Below are positions 56,724-64,000 of a stretch of DNA of 64,000 nt, in pieces. A program made the position numbers and the translations under genes. The notes under the pieces are model-generated. The model saw only the letters and a list, made by a program, of their open reading frames with translations. It was not told the origin of the DNA and did no database searches. How positions within the stretch are numbered: position 1 is the stretch's first letter; every line of letters begins with the position of its first letter. This stretch comes from Spirochaetaceae bacterium bin103 (GTDB lineage Bacteria; Spirochaetota; Spirochaetia; SZUA-6; Bin103). The stretch is from positions 1 through 64,000 of the forward strand of contig MPNH01000013.1 of NCBI GenBank assembly GCA_002238925.1, read 5' to 3'.

Positions 56724-58067
56724 ATGAAGATCACTTTCATCGGGGCAGGCTCCACCGTGTTCGTGAAGAACATCATCGGCGACTGCATGCTCACCGAACC
56801 GCTGCGCGACGCCACCGTGGCGCTGTATGACATCAATTCGCAGCGGCTGCAGGAATCCAAGGCGATGCTGGACACGCTGAACGGCAACATCAACGGAGGG
56901 CGCGCCGCCATCGAGACCTGGCTGGGCACGGAACAGCGCAGGGAGGCGCTGCGCGGCGCCGACTTCGTGGTCAACGCGATCCAGGTGGGCGGCTACGAGC
57001 CGAGCACGGTAATCGACTTCCAGGTGCCCAAGAAGTACGGGCTGCGCCAGACCATCGCCGACACGCTCGGCATCGGCGGCATCTTCCGGGCCCTGCGCAC
57101 CATCCCGGTGATGCTCGACTTCGCACGCGACATGGAGGAGGTGGCGCCGGACGCGTGGCTGCTGAACTACACCAACCCGATGGCGATGGTGATGGGCGCG
57201 GTGCTGCACGCCACCGGCGTGCGCGCGGTGGGGTTGTGCCACTCGGTGCAGGCGTGCGTGCCGAGGTTGCTCGAGCGGCTGGCCATGGAGCACGATGCGG
57301 CGGACACCAAGTGGCAGATTGCCGGCATCAACCACCAGGCGTGGCTGCTGGAGCTGAAGGCGGCCGGCGCCGACCTGTACCCGGAGGTGAAGCGGCGCGC
57401 TGCCGAGATGAACTGCGCGGCGCGCGCCGGCGGGGGCAAGCACGATGACATGATCCGCTTCGAGATGATGCGCCACTTCGGGTATTACGTGACCGAGTCG
57501 TCCGAGCACAGCGCCGAGTACTTCCCGTACTGGATCAAGAGCACCCACCCGGAGCTGATCGAGGAGTTCAACATCCCGCTCGACGAGTATATCCGCCGCT
57601 GCATCCGGCAGATCGAGCGCTGGCGCACGCAGAGCGCCACCATGGTCGGCAACCCCGGCCTGGGCCACGAGCGCTCGGTGGAGTACGGTTCGCGCATCAT
57701 GGAGGCGATCGTCACCGACACCCCGTACCGGATTCACGGCAACGTCCTCAACGACGGCTTCATTGGCAACCTGCCGGCGGCGGCGTGCGTGGAGGTGCCG
57801 TCGCTGGTGGACCGCAACGGCGTGCAGGGCTGCGTGGTGGGCGATCTGCCGGAGCCGTGCGCGGCGCTGAACCGCACCAACGTCAATGTGCAGTTGCTCA
57901 CCGTGGAGGCGGCGCTGGAGCGGCGCCGCGACCGCATCTACCAGGCGGCGATGCTCGACCCGCACACCGCGTCCGAGCTGTCGCTGGACCAGATCGCGAG
58001 CATGTGCGACGAGCTGATCGAGGCGCACGGCGACCTGCTGCCGGCATACCGGGGCAACGGTGTCTAG
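56724..58067 (+). CDS. Family 4 glycoside hydrolase (alpha-galactosidase-like)
   Basis: 447 aa. NAD-binding N-terminus KITFIGAGSTVFVKNIIGD; the CHSV metal motif (GLCHSVQACVP), NYTNPMAMV and the GINHQAW His are present. GH4 enzymes use NAD and Mn by an oxidation-elimination mechanism. The CHS-type motif is more usual in alpha-galactosidases and alpha-glucuronidases than in 6-phospho-glycosidases, so a non-phosphorylated substrate is likely. It is followed 53 nt later by an FGGY kinase, forming a small sugar operon. Confidence 0.9.
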   Translation: MKITFIGAGSTVFVKNIIGDCMLTEPLRDATVALYDINSQRLQESKAMLDTLNGNINGGRAAIETWLGTEQRREALRGADFVVNAIQVGGYEPSTVIDFQVPKKYGLRQTIADTLGIGGIFRALRTIPVMLDFARDMEEVAPDAWLLNYTNPMAMVMGAVLHATGVRAVGLCHSVQACVPRLLERLAMEHDAADTKWQIAGINHQAWLLELKAAGADLYPEVKRRAAEMNCAARAGGGKHDDMIRFEMMRHFGYYVTESSEHSAEYFPYWIKSTHPELIEEFNIPLDEYIRRCIRQIERWRTQSATMVGNPGLGHERSVEYGSRIMEAIVTDTPYRIHGNVLNDGFIGNLPAAACVEVPSLVDRNGVQGCVVGDLPEPCAALNRTNVNVQLLTVEAALERRRDRIYQAAMLDPHTASELSLDQIASMCDELIEAHGDLLPAYRGNGV

Positions 58068-58120
58068 CCGCCGAGGCGCCGCGATGGGCGGCCGGCGTGG
58101 CGTATTGGGGGGCCGCTGAC

Positions 58121-59626
58121 ATGGCGGGCCTTCTGCTTGGCTACGACCTTGGCAGCTCCGCCATCAAGGCGGCGCTGGTCGATATCGACAGCGGCCGGCT
58201 GGTTGCCGCCGCCACGTCGCCGGCCGGTACCGAGCTGGCAATGGCCGCGCCGCGGCCGGGCTGGGCGGAGCAGGATCCCGACTTGTGGTGGCGGCACCTG
58301 GTGGCGGCCACCGCGCGGCTTGGCGATGCTCTGCGCGGCACCGGCGGGAGCCTGGCCGACGTGCGGGCGGTCGGCATCGCCTACCAGATGCACGGCCTGG
58401 TGCTGACCGACGCCGCCGGCGCGGTGCTGCGCCCGGCGATCATCTGGTGCGACAGCCGCGCGGTGGAAATCGGCGACCGGGCGTTCGCCGAGCTGGGTGC
58501 GGAGCAGGCCCTGAGCCGGCTGCTCAACTCGCCCGGCAACTTCACCGCCTCCAAGATGCGCTGGGTCATCGAGCACGAGCCGCGGTTAGCGGATGCGGCC
58601 GCGCACTTCCTGCTGCCGGGCGACTACATCGCCTGGCGCCTCACCGGCGAGTGGGCCACCACGCCGTCCGGCCTGTCGGAAGGCATCCTGTGGGACTTCT
58701 CGCGCTCGCAGCGCGCCGACTTCCTGCTCGACCATTACGGCATCGACGCCGGGTTGCTGCCGCCGGCGGTGCCCACCTTCTCGGCACAGGGCGCGCTGAC
58801 CGCGGCGGCCGCCGCCGAGCTCGGCCTGCCGGCGGGCACGCCGCTTACCTACCGGGGCGGCGACCAGCCCAACAACGCGCTCTCTCTCGGCGTGCTCGAC
58901 CCCGGCACCGTGGCCGCCACCGCCGGCACCTCCGGGGTGGTGTACGGCGTGGCCGACCGCGCCGACTACGACCCCGCCTCGCGCGTCAACACGTTCGTGC
59001 ACGTCAACCACGAGGCGGGGCGGCCGCGCTACGGGGTACTGCTGTGCCTGAACGGCTGCGGCATCCTGAACAGCTGGCTGCGCCGCGCCTGCGCGGGGGA
59101 GCGCGACTACCCGGCCATGAACGCCGCGGGCGCGGAGGTGCCGGTGGGTGCGGACGGGGTAGTCGTGCTGCCGTTCGGCAACGGCGCCGAACGCATGCTC
59201 GGCAACCGCGATCCGGGCGCCTCCGTGCACGGCCTGCGCTTCAACAGCCATGACGAACGCCACCTGTTGCGCGCCGGCCAGGAGGGGGTGGCGTTCAGTC
59301 TTGCCTACGGCCTCGAGGTGATGCGCGAGGTGGGCGTGGACGCCGCCACGGTGCGCGCCGGCCGTGCCAACCTGTTCCTGAGCCCGCTGTTCCGGGAGGC
59401 GTTCGCGGCCACCACCGGCGCCGCCATCGAGCTGTACGACACCGACGGCGCCGAGGGCGCGGCGCGCGGCGCCGGCATCGGCGCCGGCATCCACGACTAC
59501 GACACCGCGTTCACCACCTTGAACCGCGTGCTGACCGTAGCGCCGGATGAGGCTTTGCAGCCCGCCTACGCCGACGCCTACCGGCACTGGCGCCTCCACC
59601 TGGACGCCGCCCTGCGTGACGGGTAA
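58121..59626 (+). CDS. FGGY carbohydrate kinase (xylulokinase-like)
   Basis: 501 aa. N-terminal ATPase-fold phosphate loop GYDLGSSAIKAALVD, the IIWCDSRA block, the catalytic region GGDQPNNALSLGVLDPG and the late AFSLAYGLEVMREVG helix. Sequence layout is close to xylulokinases. It phosphorylates the sugar released by the upstream GH4 enzyme or a related pentose or hexose; the exact substrate is not certain. Confidence 0.88.
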   Translation: MAGLLLGYDLGSSAIKAALVDIDSGRLVAAATSPAGTELAMAAPRPGWAEQDPDLWWRHLVAATARLGDALRGTGGSLADVRAVGIAYQMHGLVLTDAAGAVLRPAIIWCDSRAVEIGDRAFAELGAEQALSRLLNSPGNFTASKMRWVIEHEPRLADAAAHFLLPGDYIAWRLTGEWATTPSGLSEGILWDFSRSQRADFLLDHYGIDAGLLPPAVPTFSAQGALTAAAAAELGLPAGTPLTYRGGDQPNNALSLGVLDPGTVAATAGTSGVVYGVADRADYDPASRVNTFVHVNHEAGRPRYGVLLCLNGCGILNSWLRRACAGERDYPAMNAAGAEVPVGADGVVVLPFGNGAERMLGNRDPGASVHGLRFNSHDERHLLRAGQEGVAFSLAYGLEVMREVGVDAATVRAGRANLFLSPLFREAFAATTGAAIELYDTDGAEGAARGAGIGAGIHDYDTAFTTLNRVLTVAPDEALQPAYADAYRHWRLHLDAALRDG

Positions 59627-59662
59627 CCGCGTCGGTCACCGCCGCGTCCTGCCGGCATCGGT

Positions 59663-60382
59663 GTGATCGCCACCTATATCAATGCCGTCGCGGTGATCGC
59701 CGGCGCGCTGATCGGCCTGCTGCTGCGGCGGGCGATCGCCGACCGGTTTCGCGACGTGGTGACCAGCGGCATCGGCGTGATCACCCTGGTGCTCGGTTTC
59801 CGGCTCGGCTTCGAGTCGCAACAGATCGTCTACCTGGCGCTGTCGGTGGCGATCGGCGGCCTGCTCGGCGAGTGGTGGAAGATCGAGCAGGGCGTGACCG
59901 GGCTCGGCGCCGCCCTGCACCGGTTGCTGTGGCGGCGCGAAACTCAAGCGGAGGCCGCGGCCGACAGCCGGCGCGGGTTTGCGGTCGCTTTCCTGAACGC
60001 CTCGGTGCTGTTCTGCGTCGGCGCCATGACGCTGGTGGGCTCGTTCCGCGCCGGCGTCGACGGCGACTACGAACTGATCCTGACCAAGAGCGTGCTCGAC
60101 GGCTTCATGGCGGTACTGCTGACCGCCGCGATGGGCATCGGGGTAGCCTTCGCCAGCCTGGTGATCTTGGTCTACCAGGGCGGCCTGACGCTGCTCAGCC
60201 GCGTGCTGCAGCCGCTGGTCTCCGCCGAGCTGATGGCCGAACTGAGCGCCGTGGGCGGCGTGCTGATCGTCATGATCGGCATCAACCTGCTCGGCCTGCG
60301 CCAACTCAAGACCGCCAACTTCCTGCCCGCCTTCGCCGTCATGGCGGCCCTGATGGCCGTGCACCCCCTCGCTTTCCTGTAA
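59663..60382 (+). CDS. DUF554 membrane protein
   Basis: 239 aa from a GTG. Six or seven membrane helices, including GVITLVLGFRLGFE, GGLLGEWWKIEQ and LFCVGAMTLVGSFRAG, which are typical of DUF554 (YqgA-like) proteins. Family function is unproven; some members are suspected transporters. It follows the kinase by 36 nt and may share its transcript. Confidence 0.85.
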   Translation: MIATYINAVAVIAGALIGLLLRRAIADRFRDVVTSGIGVITLVLGFRLGFESQQIVYLALSVAIGGLLGEWWKIEQGVTGLGAALHRLLWRRETQAEAAADSRRGFAVAFLNASVLFCVGAMTLVGSFRAGVDGDYELILTKSVLDGFMAVLLTAAMGIGVAFASLVILVYQGGLTLLSRVLQPLVSAELMAELSAVGGVLIVMIGINLLGLRQLKTANFLPAFAVMAALMAVHPLAFL

Positions 60383-60388
60383 CCGCCG

Positions 60389-61426
60389 TCAGCCGGCGAC
60401 GTCGATGACGATCTTCAGGGCTTGGCGCTCGCCCTTGGCGAGGGAGGTCATCATGGCCGGCACCTCGTCGAGGGTGCAGTGGCCTTCGATGAAGCCGGAC
60501 AGCTCGCGGTGCAGGCCGCCGAGCATTGCCACCGCATCGGTGAATGCGCGGCGGTCGAAGCCGTAGGTGCCGACCAGGGTCCACTCGTAGCTGATCATGT
60601 CCTGCACCGGCAGCGGCACCTCGTGGGCCAGGTTGCCGATCATCAGCACCGTGCCGCCCTCGGCAACCATGCGCACCGCGCTCACGAACGAGCCGGCGCT
60701 GCCCACGGCATCGACCACCACGTCCGGCGGTTCGCCGAGCGCCGCGGTCACCGCCGCGCGGGTATCGGCAACCGTGTCGCCGGCCGCGATCGGCACCGCC
60801 GTCGCCCCGAGCAGCGCCGCCCGCTGCGCCTTCGCGGCTATCGTGTCCAGAGAGGCGATCCGCTCGGCGCCGCGGGCGCGCGCCACCAGCACACCGGCCA
60901 TGCCGATGGTGCCGGCGCCGAGAATCGCCACCCGGCGCGGCGCCACATTGCGCGCCTCCAGCCGGTGCCAGCCGTGCAGCACCACCCCGAGCGGCTCCGC
61001 CAGCAGGCCGATCTCGCTCGGCACACCGTCGGCGAGCGGAATCAGGTTGGCCGCCGGTACTGCCACATACTCCGCCATCGCCCCGCGCGTGCCCAGGTTC
61101 ACGCCGATCAGCTGCTTGTTCAGGAACGACGGATCGCCCTCTTCGGGGCTTGGCGCGTGGTCGGCGATGATGTTGTACAGCGCCACCCGGGTGCCCGGCG
61201 CCGGCGCGCTCGCCCCCGGTCCGAGCCGCTCCACGGTGCCGCTCACCTCGTGCCCCATCACCATGCCGGGGGCGCGGCGCCCGCTCTCGCCGGTAAAGCC
61301 GTGCACGTCGCTGCCGCAGATGCCGACCGTGTCGACGCGCAGCAGCGCCTCGCCGTCGCCCGGCTCTGGGGCCGGCAGGTCGACCACGCTCATGTCCCAG
61401 GGACCGTTATAAAGAACCGCTTTCAT
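60389..61426 (-). CDS. Medium-chain zinc-type dehydrogenase lacking the structural zinc site
   Basis: 345 aa from the ATG at 61426. Catalytic-zinc residues are in VGICGSDVHGF and MGHEVSG; the NAD site is VAILGAGTIGMAGVLVA. The four cysteines of the structural zinc lobe, normally after GDRV, are absent (the segment reads GTRVALYNIIADHAP). Similar proteins oxidise sugar alcohols or sugar acids. A TATGCT box 8 nt upstream of the ATG could be a leaderless promoter. Convergent with DUF554. Confidence 0.85.
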   Translation of the reverse strand: MKAVLYNGPWDMSVVDLPAPEPGDGEALLRVDTVGICGSDVHGFTGESGRRAPGMVMGHEVSGTVERLGPGASAPAPGTRVALYNIIADHAPSPEEGDPSFLNKQLIGVNLGTRGAMAEYVAVPAANLIPLADGVPSEIGLLAEPLGVVLHGWHRLEARNVAPRRVAILGAGTIGMAGVLVARARGAERIASLDTIAAKAQRAALLGATAVPIAAGDTVADTRAAVTAALGEPPDVVVDAVGSAGSFVSAVRMVAEGGTVLMIGNLAHEVPLPVQDMISYEWTLVGTYGFDRRAFTDAVAMLGGLHRELSGFIEGHCTLDEVPAMMTSLAKGERQALKIVIDVAG

Positions 61427-61512
61427 CGCCGCGCAGCATACCACAAGCCCCGCGCGGCGCGGCGAGGCGCTTGGCGGGAACCTGCGAACGGCGTAGCCTT
61501 GGCGCTGGGATC

Positions 61513-62430
61513 ATGCCGGAATTGCCCTCGGTAACCGTGTACGTGGAGCACCTGCGGCGCCGCACCGTGGACCGCACGCTGCAGAAGGTGCGCATCGCCA
61601 ACCCGTTCGTGCTGCGCTCGGTCGATCCGCCCATCAGCGCGGCGCACGGGCGGCGGGTGCAGGCCGTGCACCGGCTCGGCAAGCGCATCGTGTTCACCCT
61701 GAGCGGCGACCTGTACCTGGTAATCCACCTGATGGTCGCCGGCCGCCTGCGCTGGCACGACGACAGCGCGGCGGCCAAGATTCCGCGCAAAGTCGGGCTG
61801 GCCGGCTTCGAGTTCGACTCCGGCACGCTCGTGCTCACCGAGGCCGGCAGCAAGCGGCGCGCCTCCGTGCACCTGGCGGCGGGCAGCGAGGGGCTTGCCG
61901 AGCACGAGCGCGGCGGCCTGGAGATCCTGGACGCCGATGCCGCGGCGTTCCGTGAGGCGCTGCTGCGCGAGAATCACACCCTCAAGCGCGCGCTGGCAGA
62001 CCCGCGCCTGTTCTCGGGGGTAGGCAACGCATTCTCGGACGAGATATTGCACCGCGCCGGCCTGTCGCCGCTGCAGCTTACCGCCCGCATGGCCGGCGAA
62101 CAGGTCGATACGCTGCACGCGGCATGCGTGGCCGTGCTCACCGAGTGGGTAGACCTGCTGCGCGCCGAGAGCGGCGGCAACTTCCCGAAGAAGGTGACCG
62201 CCTTCCACCCCAAGATGGCCGTGCACGGCAAGTACGGCCAGCCGTGCCCGGCGTGCGGCACCCCCGTGCAGCGCATCGTGTACGCCGCCAACGAGAGCAA
62301 CTACTGTCCGCGCTGCCAGACCGGCGGCAAGCTGCTCGCCGACCGCGCCCTGTCCCGCCTGCTCAAGTCCGACTGGCCGCGCAGCGTCGACGAACTGGAA
62401 GACCTCCGCAAACCCCGCAGCGAAGATTGA
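61513..62430 (+). CDS. Fpg/Nei-family DNA glycosylase
   Basis: 305 aa. The N-terminal MPELPSV provides the catalytic Pro2-Glu3 pair. Helix-two-turn-helix with LFSGVGNAFSDEILHRAGLSP. A C-terminal zinc finger CPACGTPVQRIVYAANESNY followed by CPRC and QTGGKLLADRALSRLL. It excises oxidised bases and nicks the abasic site. The start is decided by the need for Met-Pro-Glu. Confidence 0.92.
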   Translation: MPELPSVTVYVEHLRRRTVDRTLQKVRIANPFVLRSVDPPISAAHGRRVQAVHRLGKRIVFTLSGDLYLVIHLMVAGRLRWHDDSAAAKIPRKVGLAGFEFDSGTLVLTEAGSKRRASVHLAAGSEGLAEHERGGLEILDADAAAFREALLRENHTLKRALADPRLFSGVGNAFSDEILHRAGLSPLQLTARMAGEQVDTLHAACVAVLTEWVDLLRAESGGNFPKKVTAFHPKMAVHGKYGQPCPACGTPVQRIVYAANESNYCPRCQTGGKLLADRALSRLLKSDWPRSVDELEDLRKPRSED

Positions 62431-62457
62431 CGCCCCAACCGGGCCGGCTTACAGTCC

Positions 62458-63756
62458 ATGGCTATCCCATCACTGACAAAGGCGGTCCCAGACATGAACG
62501 CACACGTCCACCAGCCCCCACCCGACGGCGTATTGCTGGAGCAGGAGGAGCGCATCCCGGTCGCCGGCCGCGCGCTCGAAGTGGCCGACCCACCCGCCGG
62601 CTACCGCCACCTCCCCGACCTGGGCATCATCGCGCTCGACCGCCTGGACGTGCGCCGGCTGCACGCCTTCCCGCCGCCGAACGACATGAGCGAGCCGGTC
62701 CGCGCCCTGAAAACCCCCGGAGGCGACCTGCTGGCAATTACCCAGTCCGGCTCCGGGCACATGATCAACAACCGCGACAAGATCAACGAGTTGCTCGCCT
62801 ACCGGTCCGGCGACGGCGGCGCCACCTGGCACGGCCCGACCCACCCGTGGGAGGTTTCGTACAACCAGCATGGCTTCAACCCGCTGGTACCGCGCGGCAG
62901 CACGCAAATCGTCGCCTTCGGTACCGAGCCGACAGCGGAACTTTTTTTGCCCCCGCACGACGGCGGCGTCGGCATGCGACGGTCCGATGACGACGGCCAC
63001 ACCTGGAGCGAGACCGAGATTATCGATCCGGTCAACAGTCCGGGCTACCTTGGCGTCGGCCACATGCGCGGCTGCGAGATGGACTCGGGCGCCTGGCTGC
63101 TGCCCACCTACAGCGTGCGCCGCCGCACCAAAGGATGGCCGAACCGCACCGATACGCAGTACGTCCTGCGCAGCGAGGATCAGGGTGCGAGCTGGACACT
63201 GATCCCGGGGCCGCATCCGCACGGCTGGCAGACGCAACCGTGGCAGCGCACGCTCGAGGGCACCATCCTGTCGCCCGGCGGCAGCGCAGCGGTGATGTTC
63301 GCCCGCGTGCCGTCCGGGCGCATTTGGGAGCTGCGCAGCGCCGATGACGGGCGCACCTGGAGCGATCCCGAGCCGACGGTGCTGCGCCACCCGGACGCAC
63401 CGCCCATGGTTTTCTGGCTCGGCGACGGCAGCACGATGGTGGCGCTGATCCACAACCAGGGCTCGGGAGACTGGCGCGGCCAGGCCGACCGGCGCGAGCT
63501 GTGGGCGTGCCTGTCACGCGATGAGGGCCGTTCGTGGAGCGAGCCTCGACTGCTGCTCGCCGACACCACCGTGCCGCGCGCGGCGCCGTCCACGCGCGAC
63601 CCAAAGCGCCCGGTGGAACTGTCCTACGCCGACCTGGTGGTGGACGGCGACCGCCTGCACCTGTTCCTGGACCACCAGAAACGGCAGATCTTCCACATCA
63701 TGCTGACCGAGGCGGACCTGAGCGCCGGCGCGACGGAGCAGGATCTCGGCGGCTGA
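62458..63756 (+). CDS. Asp-box (BNR) beta-propeller, sialidase-like
   Basis: 432 aa; a second in-frame ATG at 62494 is possible. Five Asp-box motifs of the form SxDxGxTW (SGDGGATW, SDDDGHTW, SEDQGASW, SADDGRTW, SRDEGRSW) define a six-blade sialidase-like propeller. No signal peptide, so a cytoplasmic role on an imported sugar is likely. Such proteins occur in sugar-utilisation clusters next to ABC permeases, as here. Confidence 0.85.
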   Translation: MAIPSLTKAVPDMNAHVHQPPPDGVLLEQEERIPVAGRALEVADPPAGYRHLPDLGIIALDRLDVRRLHAFPPPNDMSEPVRALKTPGGDLLAITQSGSGHMINNRDKINELLAYRSGDGGATWHGPTHPWEVSYNQHGFNPLVPRGSTQIVAFGTEPTAELFLPPHDGGVGMRRSDDDGHTWSETEIIDPVNSPGYLGVGHMRGCEMDSGAWLLPTYSVRRRTKGWPNRTDTQYVLRSEDQGASWTLIPGPHPHGWQTQPWQRTLEGTILSPGGSAAVMFARVPSGRIWELRSADDGRTWSDPEPTVLRHPDAPPMVFWLGDGSTMVALIHNQGSGDWRGQADRRELWACLSRDEGRSWSEPRLLLADTTVPRAAPSTRDPKRPVELSYADLVVDGDRLHLFLDHQKRQIFHIMLTEADLSAGATEQDLGG

Positions 63757-63780
63757 TCTCCTGCGCGCCGGGCCGCGCCC

Positions 63781-64000
63781 TCAACCCTTGACCGAGCCGA
63801 TCAGCACGCCGCGGATGAAGTACTTCTGCGCGAATGGGTACAGGATCACGATCGGTCCGATGCTGATGAAGATCAGTGCGGCCTTCACGGTCTCCTCGGT
63901 CACCGCCGTGTCGGTTTCCAGGTCGACGTCGGTCATCGACATGATCTGGGCCTCCAGCAGTACGCGCCGCAGCAGCAGTTGCAGTACGATCTTGGTGTGG
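63781..64000 (-). CDS. Sugar ABC transporter permease, C-terminal part
   Basis: The last 72 codons only; the gene continues beyond the window. It reads VKAALIFISIGPIVILYPFA then QKYFIRGVLIGSVKG to the stop, matching the C-terminus of LplC/MalG-type permeases of the binding-protein-dependent oligosaccharide class. The segment before it (EAQIMSMTDVDLETDT) is the typical periplasmic loop. It may partner a binding protein outside the window. Confidence 0.88.
   Translation of the reverse strand, partial: HTKIVLQLLLRRVLLEAQIMSMTDVDLETDTAVTEETVKAALIFISIGPIVILYPFAQKYFIRGVLIGSVKG

Noticed and set aside
48928-64000. Sugar-binding protein and the permease at the window end as one transporter
   Set aside because: They are 13 kb apart with many unrelated genes on both strands between them, so partnership cannot be claimed.

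Overview
The window is GC-rich throughout, densely coding on both strands, and shows no rRNA, tRNA, CRISPR array, transposase or phage gene. The gene content suggests a heterotrophic, respiring, uncultured bacterium: type-B succinate dehydrogenase, fumarase and malate dehydrogenase, an assimilatory nitrate cluster, sugar-scavenging genes (GH29, GH4, FGGY kinase, an Asp-box protein, ABC sugar transport), a small FlgM-like protein, a Calx-beta autotransporter and a lipoprotein. A Spirochaetota-like, host- or sponge-associated lineage is my best guess. It rests on gene content only and is held with low to moderate confidence.

Layout. 1-1.3 kb (-): a HEAT-repeat membrane protein and the start of an Ala/Pro/Lys-rich protein. 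1.3-6.3 kb: Nudix hydrolase, class II deacetylase, then an electron-transfer group (7Fe-type ferredoxin, 2[4Fe-4S] ferredoxin, four-helix membrane protein, FprA-type ferredoxin-NADP reductase). 6.3-8.5 kb (-): a translationally coupled Fe-S group (MIP18-Mrp-DUF971 protein, thioredoxin-like [2Fe-2S] protein, conserved protein). 8.8-13.4 kb: membrane LytTR regulator and sdhCAB. 13.4-15.1 kb: PsiE-like protein divergent from a TauD-like dioxygenase. 15.1-18.6 kb (-): mdh-fumC-M28 peptidase. 18.6-22.6 kb (+): folE, folB-folP fusion, folK, a PTR1/FolM-type reductase, rsmI. 22.7-31.9 kb: FlgM-like protein, aldo-keto reductase, a degenerate DnaQ-like protein, GH29 fucosidase, lipoprotein, M20 dipeptidase, M3 peptidase, second membrane LytTR regulator. 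32.0-42.5 kb (+): nitrate transporter, NirA, CysJ-like diflavin reductase, NasA-NasB-[2Fe-2S] fusion and a sulfite-reductase-like protein with a C-terminal rubredoxin. 42.5-46.9 kb (-): autotransporter. 47-47.7 kb: remnants of a PIN toxin and other accessory genes. 47.7-64 kb: two Gfo/Idh/MocA oxidoreductases, sugar-binding protein, PolB, FAH-family protein, TrkA, GH4, FGGY kinase, DUF554, zinc-type dehydrogenase, Fpg/Nei, Asp-box protein, and the end of a sugar ABC permease.

How the genes fit together. The five nitrate genes are packed with overlapping or near-touching ends and together cover uptake, nitrate-to-nitrite and nitrite-to-ammonium reduction, with their own NAD(P)H-linked electron carriers. 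The folate genes are coupled in the same way. The sugar genes are scattered as small units.

The strongest unexplained signal is a set of eight imperfect direct duplications (spacing 44-92 bp). Each sits in a conserved gene, and the inner part of each copy is corrupted toward G or C, often into G or C runs. Five break the reading frame, and deleting one repeat unit restores it each time. I think they are more likely a sequencing or assembly artefact than biology, but they decide how the affected genes should be read.
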